Part shown: one piece after another, positions 1 to 8,643 of the stretch
Numbering within the stretch: the first letter of the stretch is position 1
Layout: each line of letters starts with the position of its first letter
Source of the DNA: Candidatus Zipacnadum vermilionense
GTDB lineage: Bacteria > Armatimonadota > Zipacnadia > Zipacnadales > Zipacnadaceae
Assembly (NCBI GenBank): GCA_029821755.1
Contig: JALGSV010000011.1
Location: 32,042-96,041 of the forward strand
Length of the DNA stretch: 64,000 nt
Direction: 5' to 3'
Program-made: the position numbers and the translations under genes
Notes under the pieces: model-generated
The model's input: the letters and a program-made list of their open reading frames with translations, nothing else
Database searches by the model: none
What the model was told of the DNA's origin: nothing

Positions 1-792
1 GCTTACAACTGGTGGGGCGGGCAGATCATCTGCACCGAAAGCAAGTTCCCCGTCGAGGGCTTCGCCACTTACTCCCAGGCCCTGTGGCGCGAGCACACCG
101 GCAGGAAGGCGGCGCTGCAGAAGGCGATGAAGCAGCAAGCCGAGCCGGTGCTGAGGGCCTCGCTGGATTCCGAGGGGCAGAAGTCTTGCTACGCCTCCGA
201 AACCGGCCCCCTCCTGTACCAGAAGGGCTCGTGGATCCTGCACATGTCGCGGCAGCTGCTGGGTGACGAAGCCTGGTTCCGGGCCGTACGCAAGTTCGCC
301 ACGGAGCACGCCGGCCAGGTCATCACTGTCGCCCAGTTGCGCGAGGCCCTGGAGGCGGGGCACGGGCAAAGCCTGGAGAAGTTCTTCCAGCAGTGGGTGT
401 ATGGGACCGGAGTGCCGTGGATCAAGGGGGCGGTAGTCGCCGGGCCGGGCGGGAAGGCGCGGGTGCGCCTCAGCCAGGTCTTCGTGGCCGGGAAGAGCAA
501 GGGGGAGGCGGGGGCGGCGTGGAGGACTGCCCCCAGCAGCTTCGATCTGCTGGTGGACGTGGTGGTCAAACACGAGGGCGGCGAGACCCGCAGGACGGTC
601 CGACTTACCGAGCCCAGCGCGGACTACGAGATTGCCGTGCCGGGGAAGGTCACCAGTCTGGTCATCGATCCGGCGGAGTGGCTCCTGGACCACTCGAAGG
701 GCCTGACCGGGGAGTTGGACCAAGAGATGGAAGCCCTACAGAAGGACCTGGAGCGGGAACTGGGGGAGGACGTGAAGGGGCCGCCGCGGTAG
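1..792 (+). CDS. M1-family (gluzincin) aminopeptidase-like protein, C-terminal part
   Basis: The 5' end lies outside the window; the frame is open from base 1 to the TAG at 790-792 (263 residues). The first residues carry the WWGG segment that follows the HEXXH helix in M1 peptidases, then VEGFATY at residues 18-24, whose Glu matches the third zinc ligand of the family (usually NEGFA). YQKG (Tyr being the usual transition-state residue) and a helical C-terminal region ending near FFQQWVYGTGVPW also fit M1 enzymes. The residue just before NWWGG is Tyr where active enzymes have the second His of HEXXH, so catalysis is doubtful. Sure of the fold family, unsure of activity. Confidence 0.75.
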   Translation, partial: AYNWWGGQIICTESKFPVEGFATYSQALWREHTGRKAALQKAMKQQAEPVLRASLDSEGQKSCYASETGPLLYQKGSWILHMSRQLLGDEAWFRAVRKFATEHAGQVITVAQLREALEAGHGQSLEKFFQQWVYGTGVPWIKGAVVAGPGGKARVRLSQVFVAGKSKGEAGAAWRTAPSSFDLLVDVVVKHEGGETRRTVRLTEPSADYEIAVPGKVTSLVIDPAEWLLDHSKGLTGELDQEMEALQKDLERELGEDVKGPPR

Positions 793-858
793 GATACCGC
801 CCTTCCCACGCCGAATCTCCGCCTCTGTAGCGCGCAAACCTCCCCAAGGAGTCTCCTC

Positions 859-2541
859 ATGCCCCCTACCCCCTGGACCCCCGACTGGCTGGATCACTGG
901 GACCCGGAGGTTGGTTTGTGGTGGAGCGACGGGCCGGGGCATACCGTCTCCGTGCGCGGGTTGACGCGGCTGCATCCGGGGCGTGAGGCCTCTCTGCGGC
1001 TGGTGCAGGCTGCACAGGTGGGGGAACTGGAGCGGCTGGAGGTCGCCCGCGTCCTGGGGGCCTTGCGGCAGATGCAGGTCACCGCGCCGGGACGACACCA
1101 GGGCTGCTTTCGCTGGTACTGGGAAGAGCCGGAACCCCTCGACACCAACGCTGCCTTCTTCACCATCATCAACCTCCTGGCGCTGCACCTGTGCTTCCGC
1201 GAGGCCCTCGACGCCGAGAGCCAGGGCCTCCTGGACACCATGTTCGCCGACGCTCGGATCTGGTTCACCCACGCCGTCGAGGAGCGGCAGGCGTACTACC
1301 CCAACAAGTACCTGGGCGACCTGGTCTGCGCTTGGCTGCTGCTGGAGGTGACCGGGGCGGAGGATACCAGCGGAGCGTTGGCGGCGGCGATGCTGGAGGC
1401 CGCCGCCTACTGGCAGGAGAACGGCTGGGGCTGGGGCGAGCACATGAGCGACGGCTATGGCGCGGTGTGTCTGCAGGAGCTGTCACTGCTCCTGCTCTTC
1501 GCGCGGCGCCTGCCGGAGACCGTGGCAAAGCGCTACCGGGAGCTGCTGGGAGAGTTGCTGGCGATTGAAGACGCTTTTGAGGGCGGGCCGCGGGTGCCGG
1601 CGATCCGGTCGTATGCCTTCGCCAAGAGCCCGACCCATATCAACTACCGCGACCGGGTGAAACCCCGGGAGCCGGGCGAGGCCCCGGCCCTGGCGAACCT
1701 CTTCGCCGCGCACGGCTGGCCTGACCTGGCCCCGCCGCGGGGAGAAGCCCGGCGCGACACTGCCATCCCCTGCTTCGGCGGCGCGGTCGCGGTGGGGCGG
1801 CAGGAGGCGGACATCCGGCTGGGAAGCATGACCCGCTACCCCATCATGCCCGGCGCCGAGCATGACACCTGGGGGCTGGGCTGGCAGTCCTTCCCCGTCT
1901 GCTACTGGCGGCCGGAGGGCGATTGGGGCTTCCTGCAGTGGGAGATCCAATCCGGCGACCGGGTGGGGGCGCATCCCTCCTCGGGCAGCTTCTTCACCAG
2001 CTACGGCAATGCCGCCCTGGCTACCGACCTCAATCCGCCGGTAATCGGGCGGACCTGGGCGGTGCAGCGCGGGGGGAAGGTGGTGGTGCTGAGGATCATG
2101 CCGGCGATTCAGGCGGGCTGGGAGTACCTCTGCGACCGCTTCCGGCTGATCGAGGGCCACGCGCAGGTGACGGAGCAGCCCGGTGAGAGCGGCTGGCGAC
2201 AACTGCTGCTGGCCTACCCGGAGCGGACGGTGGCCTTGGCCTGCCGGCCCCTGGGCGGGGAACCCGAGGTGGCCTTGCATCAGGCGGAGGGACAGCCGCT
2301 CGACTGGGAGGTGCGCTACCCGGCGGAACTGCTGCAGGAGCGGCGCGCGGTGGTGACGTTGTGGGGGATCAGCCTGGAGGGGCCGATGACTCCGCCGAGG
2401 ATAGAGCCGGACCCCACTGCGCCGGTGGTGCCACGGGACGTCGAGGAGCGCGCCTGGGCCGTGACCTGGCGCTGGGGCGAGGAGGAGTGGAGCTTGCGGG
2501 TGGACCCGCTGGCGGAGGAGGCGGTGGTCTTGGTGAAGTAG
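859..2541 (+). CDS. conserved protein of unknown function, helical-toroid-like N-terminal half
   Basis: 560 residues; the start is set by AAGGAG six bases upstream of the ATG. There is no signal peptide or membrane segment, so it is probably cytoplasmic. Residues about 60-260 are helix-rich with repeated aromatic/Glu pairs, resembling the alpha/alpha toroid of heparinase- or glycosidase-type proteins. The C-terminal half (about 290-555) looks like beta-sandwich with many Trp residues (for example DTWGLGWQSFPV). That arrangement recalls polysaccharide lyases of the heparinase II/III type, but I cannot see a catalytic signature and do not assign an activity. It follows the M1-like gene after 66 bases and may be co-transcribed with it. 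Confidence 0.6.
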   Translation: MPPTPWTPDWLDHWDPEVGLWWSDGPGHTVSVRGLTRLHPGREASLRLVQAAQVGELERLEVARVLGALRQMQVTAPGRHQGCFRWYWEEPEPLDTNAAFFTIINLLALHLCFREALDAESQGLLDTMFADARIWFTHAVEERQAYYPNKYLGDLVCAWLLLEVTGAEDTSGALAAAMLEAAAYWQENGWGWGEHMSDGYGAVCLQELSLLLLFARRLPETVAKRYRELLGELLAIEDAFEGGPRVPAIRSYAFAKSPTHINYRDRVKPREPGEAPALANLFAAHGWPDLAPPRGEARRDTAIPCFGGAVAVGRQEADIRLGSMTRYPIMPGAEHDTWGLGWQSFPVCYWRPEGDWGFLQWEIQSGDRVGAHPSSGSFFTSYGNAALATDLNPPVIGRTWAVQRGGKVVVLRIMPAIQAGWEYLCDRFRLIEGHAQVTEQPGESGWRQLLLAYPERTVALACRPLGGEPEVALHQAEGQPLDWEVRYPAELLQERRAVVTLWGISLEGPMTPPRIEPDPTAPVVPRDVEERAWAVTWRWGEEEWSLRVDPLAEEAVVLVK

Positions 2542-2613
2542 CAAACACCGGGGGCACGTACAGCCTGCCCCCGGTATCTGGTAGTCCTTGCGGCCCTAGA
2601 GCTGCTAGTGGCA

Positions 2614-2629
2614 CCGCTCTCCAGAGCGG
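2614..2629. terminator. hairpin between convergent genes
   Basis: A perfect 7-bp stem, CCGCTCT/AGAGCGG, with a 2-base loop lies between two convergent genes (stops at 2541 and 2645). There is no T-run, so it may be a bidirectional terminator or a REP-type repeat. Confidence 0.4.
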
Positions 2630-2644
2630 CGTCCGCCCTCCGCC

Positions 2645-3478
2645 CTACTGCAGGAACGGCTCCACCATCGCCTGGAGCATCTCGGCGTTGCAGTAGCCCA
2701 CGTGCTGCGCTACCTGCTTGCCGTCCTGGAAGACCATGACCGTCGGGATCGCCTCGATCTGGTACTTGCGCGCGATGTTGGGGCTGGCGTCGGTGTCCAC
2801 CGCCCCAAACTTCACGCGGTCCTGGTACTGCGCCGCGAACTGGTGGAAGATAGGCTTCATGGCCTGGCACGGCCCGCACCAGGTCGCAGAAAAGTCTACC
2901 ATCACCAGGCCTTGCGCCTGCTCCACCTTAGTCACGAAGCTGGAGTCGGTGAGTTCCATCACCGGGTCGACGGCCGGGATCTCGGCGGGGGTCGTCTTCG
3001 CGGCAGCCGGGGCCTCCGCCGGGGCCGAAAACAGCGCTGGGAGCAGCAGCGAGGCGTTCTTGCGTGCCGCGAACGGCATCCCCTGCAGCGTCTTCTCCAG
3101 GTCCACCTGCCACTTGCCGTCTTTGAGCACGAGGGCCAGCTCCAGCGGCTGGGCCTGCAGCTTCACAGTAGCGGTGTCACCCTCCACGGTCGCCTCAGTC
3201 GGTTTGTCTGCATACAGAGCGTAGGACAGCAGCACGCCAGCGGCCGCGGCCAGCTTGGACTGGTCCCCCTGCGACGCGGCGTTGACCTGCTGCACTACGG
3301 CGTTGAGGGCGTCGGCGGTGAAGGGTCCACCCACCGTGAGCCCTAACAGCCCCTGCGCTTGCGCCACCACATCGGAGGCCATGGCCTCGGGGCCAGGTCC
3401 ATCCATAGCCCAACCCACGGCCAGACCCACTATCAAAAGAGCCGTGCCCAACAGCACAGCTTTGGTTATACTAGACAT
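2645..3478 (-). CDS. membrane-anchored thioredoxin-domain protein with extra N-terminal domain
   Basis: 277 residues. A hydrophobic N-terminus (residues 6-24) gives a signal anchor facing the periplasm or cell surface. Residues about 100-145 form a domain with the motif GKWQVDLEKT that also occurs in the next upstream gene. The C-terminal thioredoxin domain (about 172-277) holds the redox motif WCGPC (Cys201, Cys204) and the cis-Pro segment AIPTVMVF. It should act as a disulfide oxidoreductase. A longer frame reaches back into the neighbouring gene, but the ATG at 3478 starts exactly at the signal segment, so I chose it. It is probably co-transcribed with the H-X9-DG protein gene 70 bases upstream. 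Confidence 0.82.
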   Translation of the reverse strand: MSSITKAVLLGTALLIVGLAVGWAMDGPGPEAMASDVVAQAQGLLGLTVGGPFTADALNAVVQQVNAASQGDQSKLAAAAGVLLSYALYADKPTEATVEGDTATVKLQAQPLELALVLKDGKWQVDLEKTLQGMPFAARKNASLLLPALFSAPAEAPAAAKTTPAEIPAVDPVMELTDSSFVTKVEQAQGLVMVDFSATWCGPCQAMKPIFHQFAAQYQDRVKFGAVDTDASPNIARKYQIEAIPTVMVFQDGKQVAQHVGYCNAEMLQAMVEPFLQ

Positions 3479-3548
3479 ACTGAATAGCCTTTCACGAACA
3501 GGATGCTCTTTAGACGGTTTAGCGGGCAAGAATGTTTCGAGGTGAGGG

Positions 3549-4448
3549 TCATTCCTCCGGCGGCGGGCCGCCGGCGCCGGGGGCGGGGCCGAGGGGCGGC
3601 GCGGCCCCCGGTGGCTCGCCCATCCATTTGCAGTGCGCGTCGGCGAAGGCGTAGTTGTTCCCGCCATTGTGCCGGCCGGGGACGGCGGCATCTCGCAGCG
3701 TCCCCGTAGCGTTGCGCTTGCCCAGGTTGGACTCGAAGAAGAGCACCCCCTCCGCCGGGTTGGCGACAAAATTGACGTTCTTCCCAGCCAGCTCCCGGTT
3801 GAGCGCATAGCCGCACTCCAACTCCGGCGCGGCCGGGCAGCGGAGGATTGCCTCGTTCTTGAGGTACGGCATGATCTCGTCGGTCCACTTGTCCGCCGAG
3901 GGCAGCGTATCGTCGTGGTCCTGGGCGAACATGAGCGCGGCCAGGGCCAGTTGCTTGAGGTTGGACAGGCAGGCCTCCTGCTCCGCCCGCGCCCGGGCGG
4001 GGCCCTCGGCGACGGCGCGGACGGCCTCGGGCATCAGCGCCCAGGTGGCCTCCAGGTCCACTTTCCACTTGCCCTCGACCGGAACTAGCACCAGCTTGAG
4101 CGGCGGGGCCTGGACGGGGAGGATCATTCGCCCGTCGGGGCCGATCTCCCCCGCCGCGGGCTGGGCACCGGTCATGGAGAGCAGACCCATGATCACGTAG
4201 ATCATCTCTCCTGCCCCTGGACCCCTCTCGCCGCCCTCGGGCTCATTGCCCGGCAGGACCAGAGGAGCTAGAGCCTCCCTCGTCTTCCCTTCATCCATGA
4301 ACAGGCCGGGCAGCAGTCTGAGAAACTCCTGCGTCACGGCCTGGGGGTCGTTAGGGACAGGGGCGGGCGCCGGGGCGGGAGGCTGGGCATAGGCAGGGGC
4401 GAGGGCGAGAAAGATCAGGGTGAGCACAACAAGCGGCAGAGAACGCAT
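3549..4448 (-). CDS. secreted H-X9-DG (DUF1559-like) protein
   Basis: 299 residues with a cleavable signal peptide (about 1-21). Residues about 110-145 repeat the GKW-x-VDLE-x-T module seen in the neighbouring thioredoxin protein. Residues 155-276 match the C-terminal part of the prepilin-like DUF1559 family common in Planctomycetes and Armatimonadota: CLSNLKQLALAALMF, ILRCPAAP, GYALN and finally RHNGGNNYAFADAH, where His260 and Asp270 form H-X9-D with Ala in place of Gly. The N-terminal prepilin cleavage/methylation helix usual in that family is missing and replaced by an ordinary signal peptide plus the shared domain. Function unknown; the surface location is inference. Confidence 0.72.
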   Translation of the reverse strand: MRSLPLVVLTLIFLALAPAYAQPPAPAPAPVPNDPQAVTQEFLRLLPGLFMDEGKTREALAPLVLPGNEPEGGERGPGAGEMIYVIMGLLSMTGAQPAAGEIGPDGRMILPVQAPPLKLVLVPVEGKWKVDLEATWALMPEAVRAVAEGPARARAEQEACLSNLKQLALAALMFAQDHDDTLPSADKWTDEIMPYLKNEAILRCPAAPELECGYALNRELAGKNVNFVANPAEGVLFFESNLGKRNATGTLRDAAVPGRHNGGNNYAFADAHCKWMGEPPGAAPPLGPAPGAGGPPPEE

Positions 4449-4511
4449 AGCGGTCGTCTCCGGGGAAGGGGGTGTCTATGAGGGTAAACAACCATTCGAG
4501 TGGCGAAGTTC

Positions 4512-4546
4512 CCGCGCCGCGGGCTGGGAAGCCTGCCCCACGCGGA
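4512..4546. repeat. REP-like inverted repeat
   Basis: Imperfect palindrome centred on GGCTGGGAAGCC, flanked by CCGCG and CACGCGG. The same core and CACGCGG flank recur near 10,213-10,333, 18,011-18,033 and 46,862-46,888, always between genes. Confidence 0.6.
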
Positions 4547-4578
4547 GGGGAGCACCGGCGAGACGCGGCGCCACCGGG

Positions 4579-4604
4579 AGGGCAGGGGACGTAGCCCCCG
4601 CCCT
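4579..4604. repeat. intergenic inverted repeat sharing GGGACGTAGCCCCCGCCCTA
   Basis: Arms AGGGCAGGGG and CCCCCGCCCT form a hairpin. The 20-base core GGGACGTAGCCCCCGCCCTA is found again at about 29,610-29,629 in front of purL, so this is a dispersed repeat and not a private terminator. Confidence 0.6.
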
Positions 4605-4633
4605 ACAGGGAGAAGCAGGCATCGGCAAGGAGA

Positions 4634-6784
4634 ATGTCGAATAGTTGGCGCATGAGTGTAGGAATGCCTGCTACTCGGGCACAGCTCCGACCGCGCCAGA
4701 AGCGGCGGCTGCGACTACAGCGACAGCAGTTGCGCTGCTGCGGTTGCCTGGTGCTCGCGGGCCTCGCCGTGGTGGCGTTCGTGGTGATGGCGGGGCGCAT
4801 GCGCGGCTGGCTGGAAACCCGACGGCAGGCCCGCTTGCAGGCCGAGGCCTACCATTTCCCGCTGGAGCTGGAGGTGGAGGGCAGGCAGTTCCTCCGCTAC
4901 CAGTTGGTCCCCATCACCTTACGGCTGCAGGACCCGCAGGGCAGGCCCTTGGTCACCGACCAGCCCCCCGTGATGACGGTGTGGTTCAACGGTGAGCCGG
5001 TCACCACCGTCGGCAACCTGCAGAAGTTGCAGCCGCGCTACCGCCGGGACAAGCAGGACTACGTCTGCAACTGGCCGGTGCCGTGGATGGCCAAGCCAGG
5101 GACTTACCTGGTGCAGGCGCGGACGGAGCTGAAGAACCCGGCCGAGTGGCGCTGGGCCGAGGAGCCAACGGAAAGCCGCGCCATCACCAAGCCCAAGCCG
5201 CCACCCGAGCCGGAGGGGGAAGTGCTGTGCACGGCCCAGGCAATGATCGAGGTGGTCCAGCGCACGCCGCCGCCCTTCCCGGTGGGGACGTGTTTTGCCA
5301 CCTGGGAAATGGATTTCCCCAACGGCCCGGTAACTAAGCCGCGCGGGGGCAAGGGCGACTGGCGGGCGATAGTGGACTGGTGCGAGTACATGGGCGCCGA
5401 TACGCTGCTGTTCCGGGGCGCCTACACCTCCACCGCGGCCGGGGCGCTTAGCCGGAAGCAATCCTTCATCCAGGCTAACCTGAACGCGGTACCGGCGCTG
5501 GCGGCGGAGGCGCACCACCGGGGCCTGCGCTTCGGAGCGTGGGCGATTGCCTACGAGACGCTGCCCTTCGGCACCAATGCGGGCAAGCCACCTTACCAGT
5601 ATGCGCAGGATATTTCGCGCTCCACCGGACAGACCAAGGAGCTGGAATTCATCTCGCTGCTGGACCAACAGCGCCCGCAGGACCTGGCGGCCTTTGCGGC
5701 GCAGATGCAGGCAGATCCCAACGTGGACTTCATCGGTCTGGACTACATGCGCTCCGACCGGGGCGGCTACGAGATGACGGATGCTTTCACCGGCGACATG
5801 CCGGTCGAGCTCCCGCTCAACTGGCCGAGGTTCACCCAGAAGCAGCGCTGGCAGTTCATGGCGACCAAGATCGAGAAGGAATGGCAGACCGACCGCAACT
5901 TCTACGATCAGTGGAACTGGTGGCGCGCGCACAAGGGGGCCGAGATCGTCCAGGGGATCATCCAACAAGCGCAGTTGCGCAAGCCCCTGTTCATCTTCGT
6001 GCTGTCCTGGCGGCACGGAGAACAACACGGGCAGGATCCGGCGATGTTCAACGACGCGGGAGCGGCAGCGCTGCTGCCGATGCTCTACCAGATGCCCTCC
6101 AAGCAGCACTTTGAGTGGACGATGAAGTCGTGGGCGGACTACATGACGCCGGGGCAGGCGAACCTGGCGCCGGGTGACCAGGTGGACTACTTCTGGCACC
6201 AGAAGAGCCTCAACCCGGCCGGCCCGGAGTTGATGTACCAGCGACTCATGGAGGCCCAGAAGCGGATGATCTACCAGGACAAGCCGGTGGGCCTCTTCTG
6301 GCACGACATCTCGCGGGCGGCGGTCAAGGGGCGGCTGGGGCCGTATCCGGGCTCCGAGTGGGCGCTGGCCGGGGCGGCGGCGTTCAGCCAGCTACGGCAG
6401 GCGTGGGCAGTGTACCCGCTGCGGGTGACGCTGGCGCCGCTACCGGCGAAGGCGCGGTTCGGGATCCCGCTGCGGGCGCGAGTGACGGTGGAGAATCTCT
6501 CGAAGGCGCGGATAGACGACGTGTCTCTGCGCTTGGAGCAGACGGCGGGTGTCAAGCCCTCGGGGCCGGGGCGCAAGACCATCCCCTCACTGGGGCCGGG
6601 GGAGAAGATCGAGGTGCCCCTGGACGCGGTAATCACCATGCCGAACGGCGCCCGGGCCAACCGCTTCATGGTCTGCCTGCGCCTGGACTGGCCACCGAAG
6701 GACTATGGCAAGGCCTTCCGGAATGACCTGCCGACGACGTTCTTGCTGATGCAGTATGTGCAAGTGTCGGCGTCGGGGAGGTAG
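4634..6784 (+). CDS. membrane-anchored TIM-barrel (glycoside-hydrolase-like) protein
   Basis: 716 residues. A basic N-terminus is followed by one transmembrane helix (about 36-54), so the bulk lies outside the membrane. Residues about 75-180 look like a beta-sandwich, about 220-560 like a TIM barrel (strand-like segments GLRFGAWAIAYE, VDFIGLDYMRSD, PLFIFVLSWRHG), and about 590-700 like a CARDB-type Ig domain (ARVTVENLSKARIDDVSLRL). The acidic residues at barrel strand ends suggest a glycosidase, but I cannot place it in a CAZy family. Start uncertain: AAGGAG lies only two bases before this ATG, and an in-frame ATG at 4652 is possible. Confidence 0.68.
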   Translation: MSNSWRMSVGMPATRAQLRPRQKRRLRLQRQQLRCCGCLVLAGLAVVAFVVMAGRMRGWLETRRQARLQAEAYHFPLELEVEGRQFLRYQLVPITLRLQDPQGRPLVTDQPPVMTVWFNGEPVTTVGNLQKLQPRYRRDKQDYVCNWPVPWMAKPGTYLVQARTELKNPAEWRWAEEPTESRAITKPKPPPEPEGEVLCTAQAMIEVVQRTPPPFPVGTCFATWEMDFPNGPVTKPRGGKGDWRAIVDWCEYMGADTLLFRGAYTSTAAGALSRKQSFIQANLNAVPALAAEAHHRGLRFGAWAIAYETLPFGTNAGKPPYQYAQDISRSTGQTKELEFISLLDQQRPQDLAAFAAQMQADPNVDFIGLDYMRSDRGGYEMTDAFTGDMPVELPLNWPRFTQKQRWQFMATKIEKEWQTDRNFYDQWNWWRAHKGAEIVQGIIQQAQLRKPLFIFVLSWRHGEQHGQDPAMFNDAGAAALLPMLYQMPSKQHFEWTMKSWADYMTPGQANLAPGDQVDYFWHQKSLNPAGPELMYQRLMEAQKRMIYQDKPVGLFWHDISRAAVKGRLGPYPGSEWALAGAAAFSQLRQAWAVYPLRVTLAPLPAKARFGIPLRARVTVENLSKARIDDVSLRLEQTAGVKPSGPGRKTIPSLGPGEKIEVPLDAVITMPNGARANRFMVCLRLDWPPKDYGKAFRNDLPTTFLLMQYVQVSASGR

Positions 6785-6892
6785 CCAGCGGGAGTGCCCG
6801 ACCTCCCCTGGTTGCGCCGAAGTGTACGGATATGTCCGAGCCGTTCTCAACGGTTTCTCGTCTCACCTGACCCCCCTGTAGAGGTGATTTGC

Positions 6893-7570
6893 ATGGTTTT
6901 CTCTTGTGCCGTGACGTACCCCCGTCCCTTCCGTCAGCCGCCGGCGGCGCCGCTGCGCTGGTCGGGGCTGAGCGTATGTCTGAGCAAGTGGGGACAGTCC
7001 CAGTCACTCTGGGCCCAGCGATGTTTCTCCGATGGCCAGCGACTGGGGCTTGACCCTTCCCTGCTGCGCTTTTCCACCCGCAAGCCTGACCTCTCCTCGG
7101 AGGACGAGGGCGAGCGTCGGGAGGCCATAGGCATGTTCAGCGAGGCCTTCGGCCTGGCCGAGGAACTGGGGGTCCCGCAGGTCTGCGTCACCCCCGGCGG
7201 GGAGGTCTGGGATGACGAGGACGACCGGCAGGCGCGGCTGACAGCGCTGCTGCGTAGCCTCAACGAGCTGTGGAAGCGGGCCTCGCAGAAGGGCCGGGAC
7301 CTGCTGCTGGAGGTGCCGATTCCCGGCCACCTGGGCGAAACGCCGGAGGAGCTGGAGACCATCCTGCGCCTGGTCGACGCGGACCTGGGTCTGTGCTACG
7401 ACGTGACGGCGGTGGAGGTGCCCGAAAGCCTGCGCCATGCGGTGCGGCACGTGAGGGTGGGCGTAGCCGATGAGAGCGAGATGAACCGGCTGGAGCCGGA
7501 CCTGGAGCATGTTGTCGCCGGATGGTACAGTGGAGTGGTGACGGTGGAGAGCATGCTGGCCAGGGGATAA
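6893..7570 (+). CDS. sugar phosphate isomerase/epimerase-like TIM-barrel protein
   Basis: 225 residues. The start at 6893 follows GAGGTG; an upstream in-frame start would give an unlikely tail. Features of the xylose isomerase-like / AP endonuclease 2 superfamily are an EAFGLAEELGVPQVCVTPGG helix-strand unit, DLLLEVPIPGHLGETPEE (Glu metal ligand position) and LGLCYDVTAVEV (Asp position). It is shorter than usual (about 270), lacking part of the barrel N-terminus, so substrate and activity are open. Confidence 0.65.
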   Translation: MVFSCAVTYPRPFRQPPAAPLRWSGLSVCLSKWGQSQSLWAQRCFSDGQRLGLDPSLLRFSTRKPDLSSEDEGERREAIGMFSEAFGLAEELGVPQVCVTPGGEVWDDEDDRQARLTALLRSLNELWKRASQKGRDLLLEVPIPGHLGETPEELETILRLVDADLGLCYDVTAVEVPESLRHAVRHVRVGVADESEMNRLEPDLEHVVAGWYSGVVTVESMLARG

Positions 7571-7713
7571 AGAGAACGACAGTTGGGGGGCAGGGGAGCG
7601 GCCGCGGCTCAGGAGTTCGTGTGGGATGCGGGGGGCACTTGAGTGCTCGACAGGGGAGGGCGGGAGTGGTTGAATGACGGGTGCTCGCCCGGCAGGCGAG
7701 GGTTGGTTGGCCT

Positions 7714-8643
7714 ATGACTACCGCCGCTATCCAGATCGAGTCTCTCAGCAAACATTACGGGCGGGTGCGGGCGGTGGACGGCGTCTCGCTGACCGTAGCG
7801 CCGGGACAGGTATACGGGTTCCTGGGGCCCAACGGGGCGGGGAAGTCCACCACCATGCGCATGCTGCTGGGGCTGGTGCGGCCGACCAAGGGACGGGCTT
7901 TCCTGCTGGGGAGGCCGTGCGGGTCGGTGCGGGCGCGGGCGGCAGGGGTGGTGGGAGCGCTGGTGGAGGACCCAGCCTTCTACGGCTACCTAACGGCGCG
8001 GCGCAACCTGGCGCTGTTGGCGCGGCTGTCGGGGGGCGTGCCCGCGCTGGAGATCGACCGGGTACTGCACCTCGTCGGTCTGCGCGATTATGGCCGGCGC
8101 CGGGTGAGCGCCTTCTCGCACGGAATGAAGCAGCGATTAGCGCTGGCCCAGGCGCTGCTACCGCGTCCCCGCGTGTTGCTTCTGGACGAGCCCACCAACG
8201 GTCTGGACCCCCGCGGCCGGGTGGAGATGCGAGCCCTACTGCAGCGGCTGAGCCAGGAGGGCGTCACCATCTTTCTCTCCAGCCACCTGCTTGAGGAGGT
8301 GGAGCGGCTCTGTACGCACTTGGCCTTCCTCTCGCGCGGGCGGCTGCTGGTGGCGGGGAAGACGGCAGACCTGCTGGCCTCCGAGATGGTGCGCGTGGAG
8401 TTGAGGGCACGTCCGGACTGGCAGGCGCGCCGTTTGCTGACTAATCGGCCCGAGGTCCAGGGGCTGCGACGGCAGGAAGACGCCCTGACTTTCTCCTGTC
8501 CTCGTCCGGCGTTGGCCGAGATCAACGCCGCGCTCGTAGGCGAGGGCGTAGCTGTGCTGGCTTTGGTACCGCAGGAGGAGAGCCTGGAGGAGCTGTACCT
8601 ACGACTTACCGAGGAGGCGCCGACCGGTGCTGCGGACGTTTAG
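7714..8643 (+). CDS. ABC transporter ATP-binding protein (ABC-2 type exporter)
   Basis: 309 residues, cytoplasmic. Walker A GPNGAGKS (38-45), signature-like SHGMKQRLALAQALL, Walker B VLLLDEPTNGLDP and the switch His in FLSSHLL are all present. The roughly 80-residue C-terminal extension is the regulatory domain typical of CcmA/NatA-type ATPases. The ATG at 7714 is preferred to an in-frame GTG at 7681 because homologues begin close to this point. Its 3' end overlaps the permease gene by 17 bases, so the two are translationally coupled and form one exporter. Substrate unknown. Confidence 0.92.
   Translation: MTTAAIQIESLSKHYGRVRAVDGVSLTVAPGQVYGFLGPNGAGKSTTMRMLLGLVRPTKGRAFLLGRPCGSVRARAAGVVGALVEDPAFYGYLTARRNLALLARLSGGVPALEIDRVLHLVGLRDYGRRRVSAFSHGMKQRLALAQALLPRPRVLLLDEPTNGLDPRGRVEMRALLQRLSQEGVTIFLSSHLLEEVERLCTHLAFLSRGRLLVAGKTADLLASEMVRVELRARPDWQARRLLTNRPEVQGLRRQEDALTFSCPRPALAEINAALVGEGVAVLALVPQEESLEELYLRLTEEAPTGAADV

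Noticed and set aside
3479..3808. Longer start for the thioredoxin protein overlapping the H-X9-DG gene
   Set aside because: It would translate most of the neighbour's end in another frame and bury the signal anchor at about residue 110.
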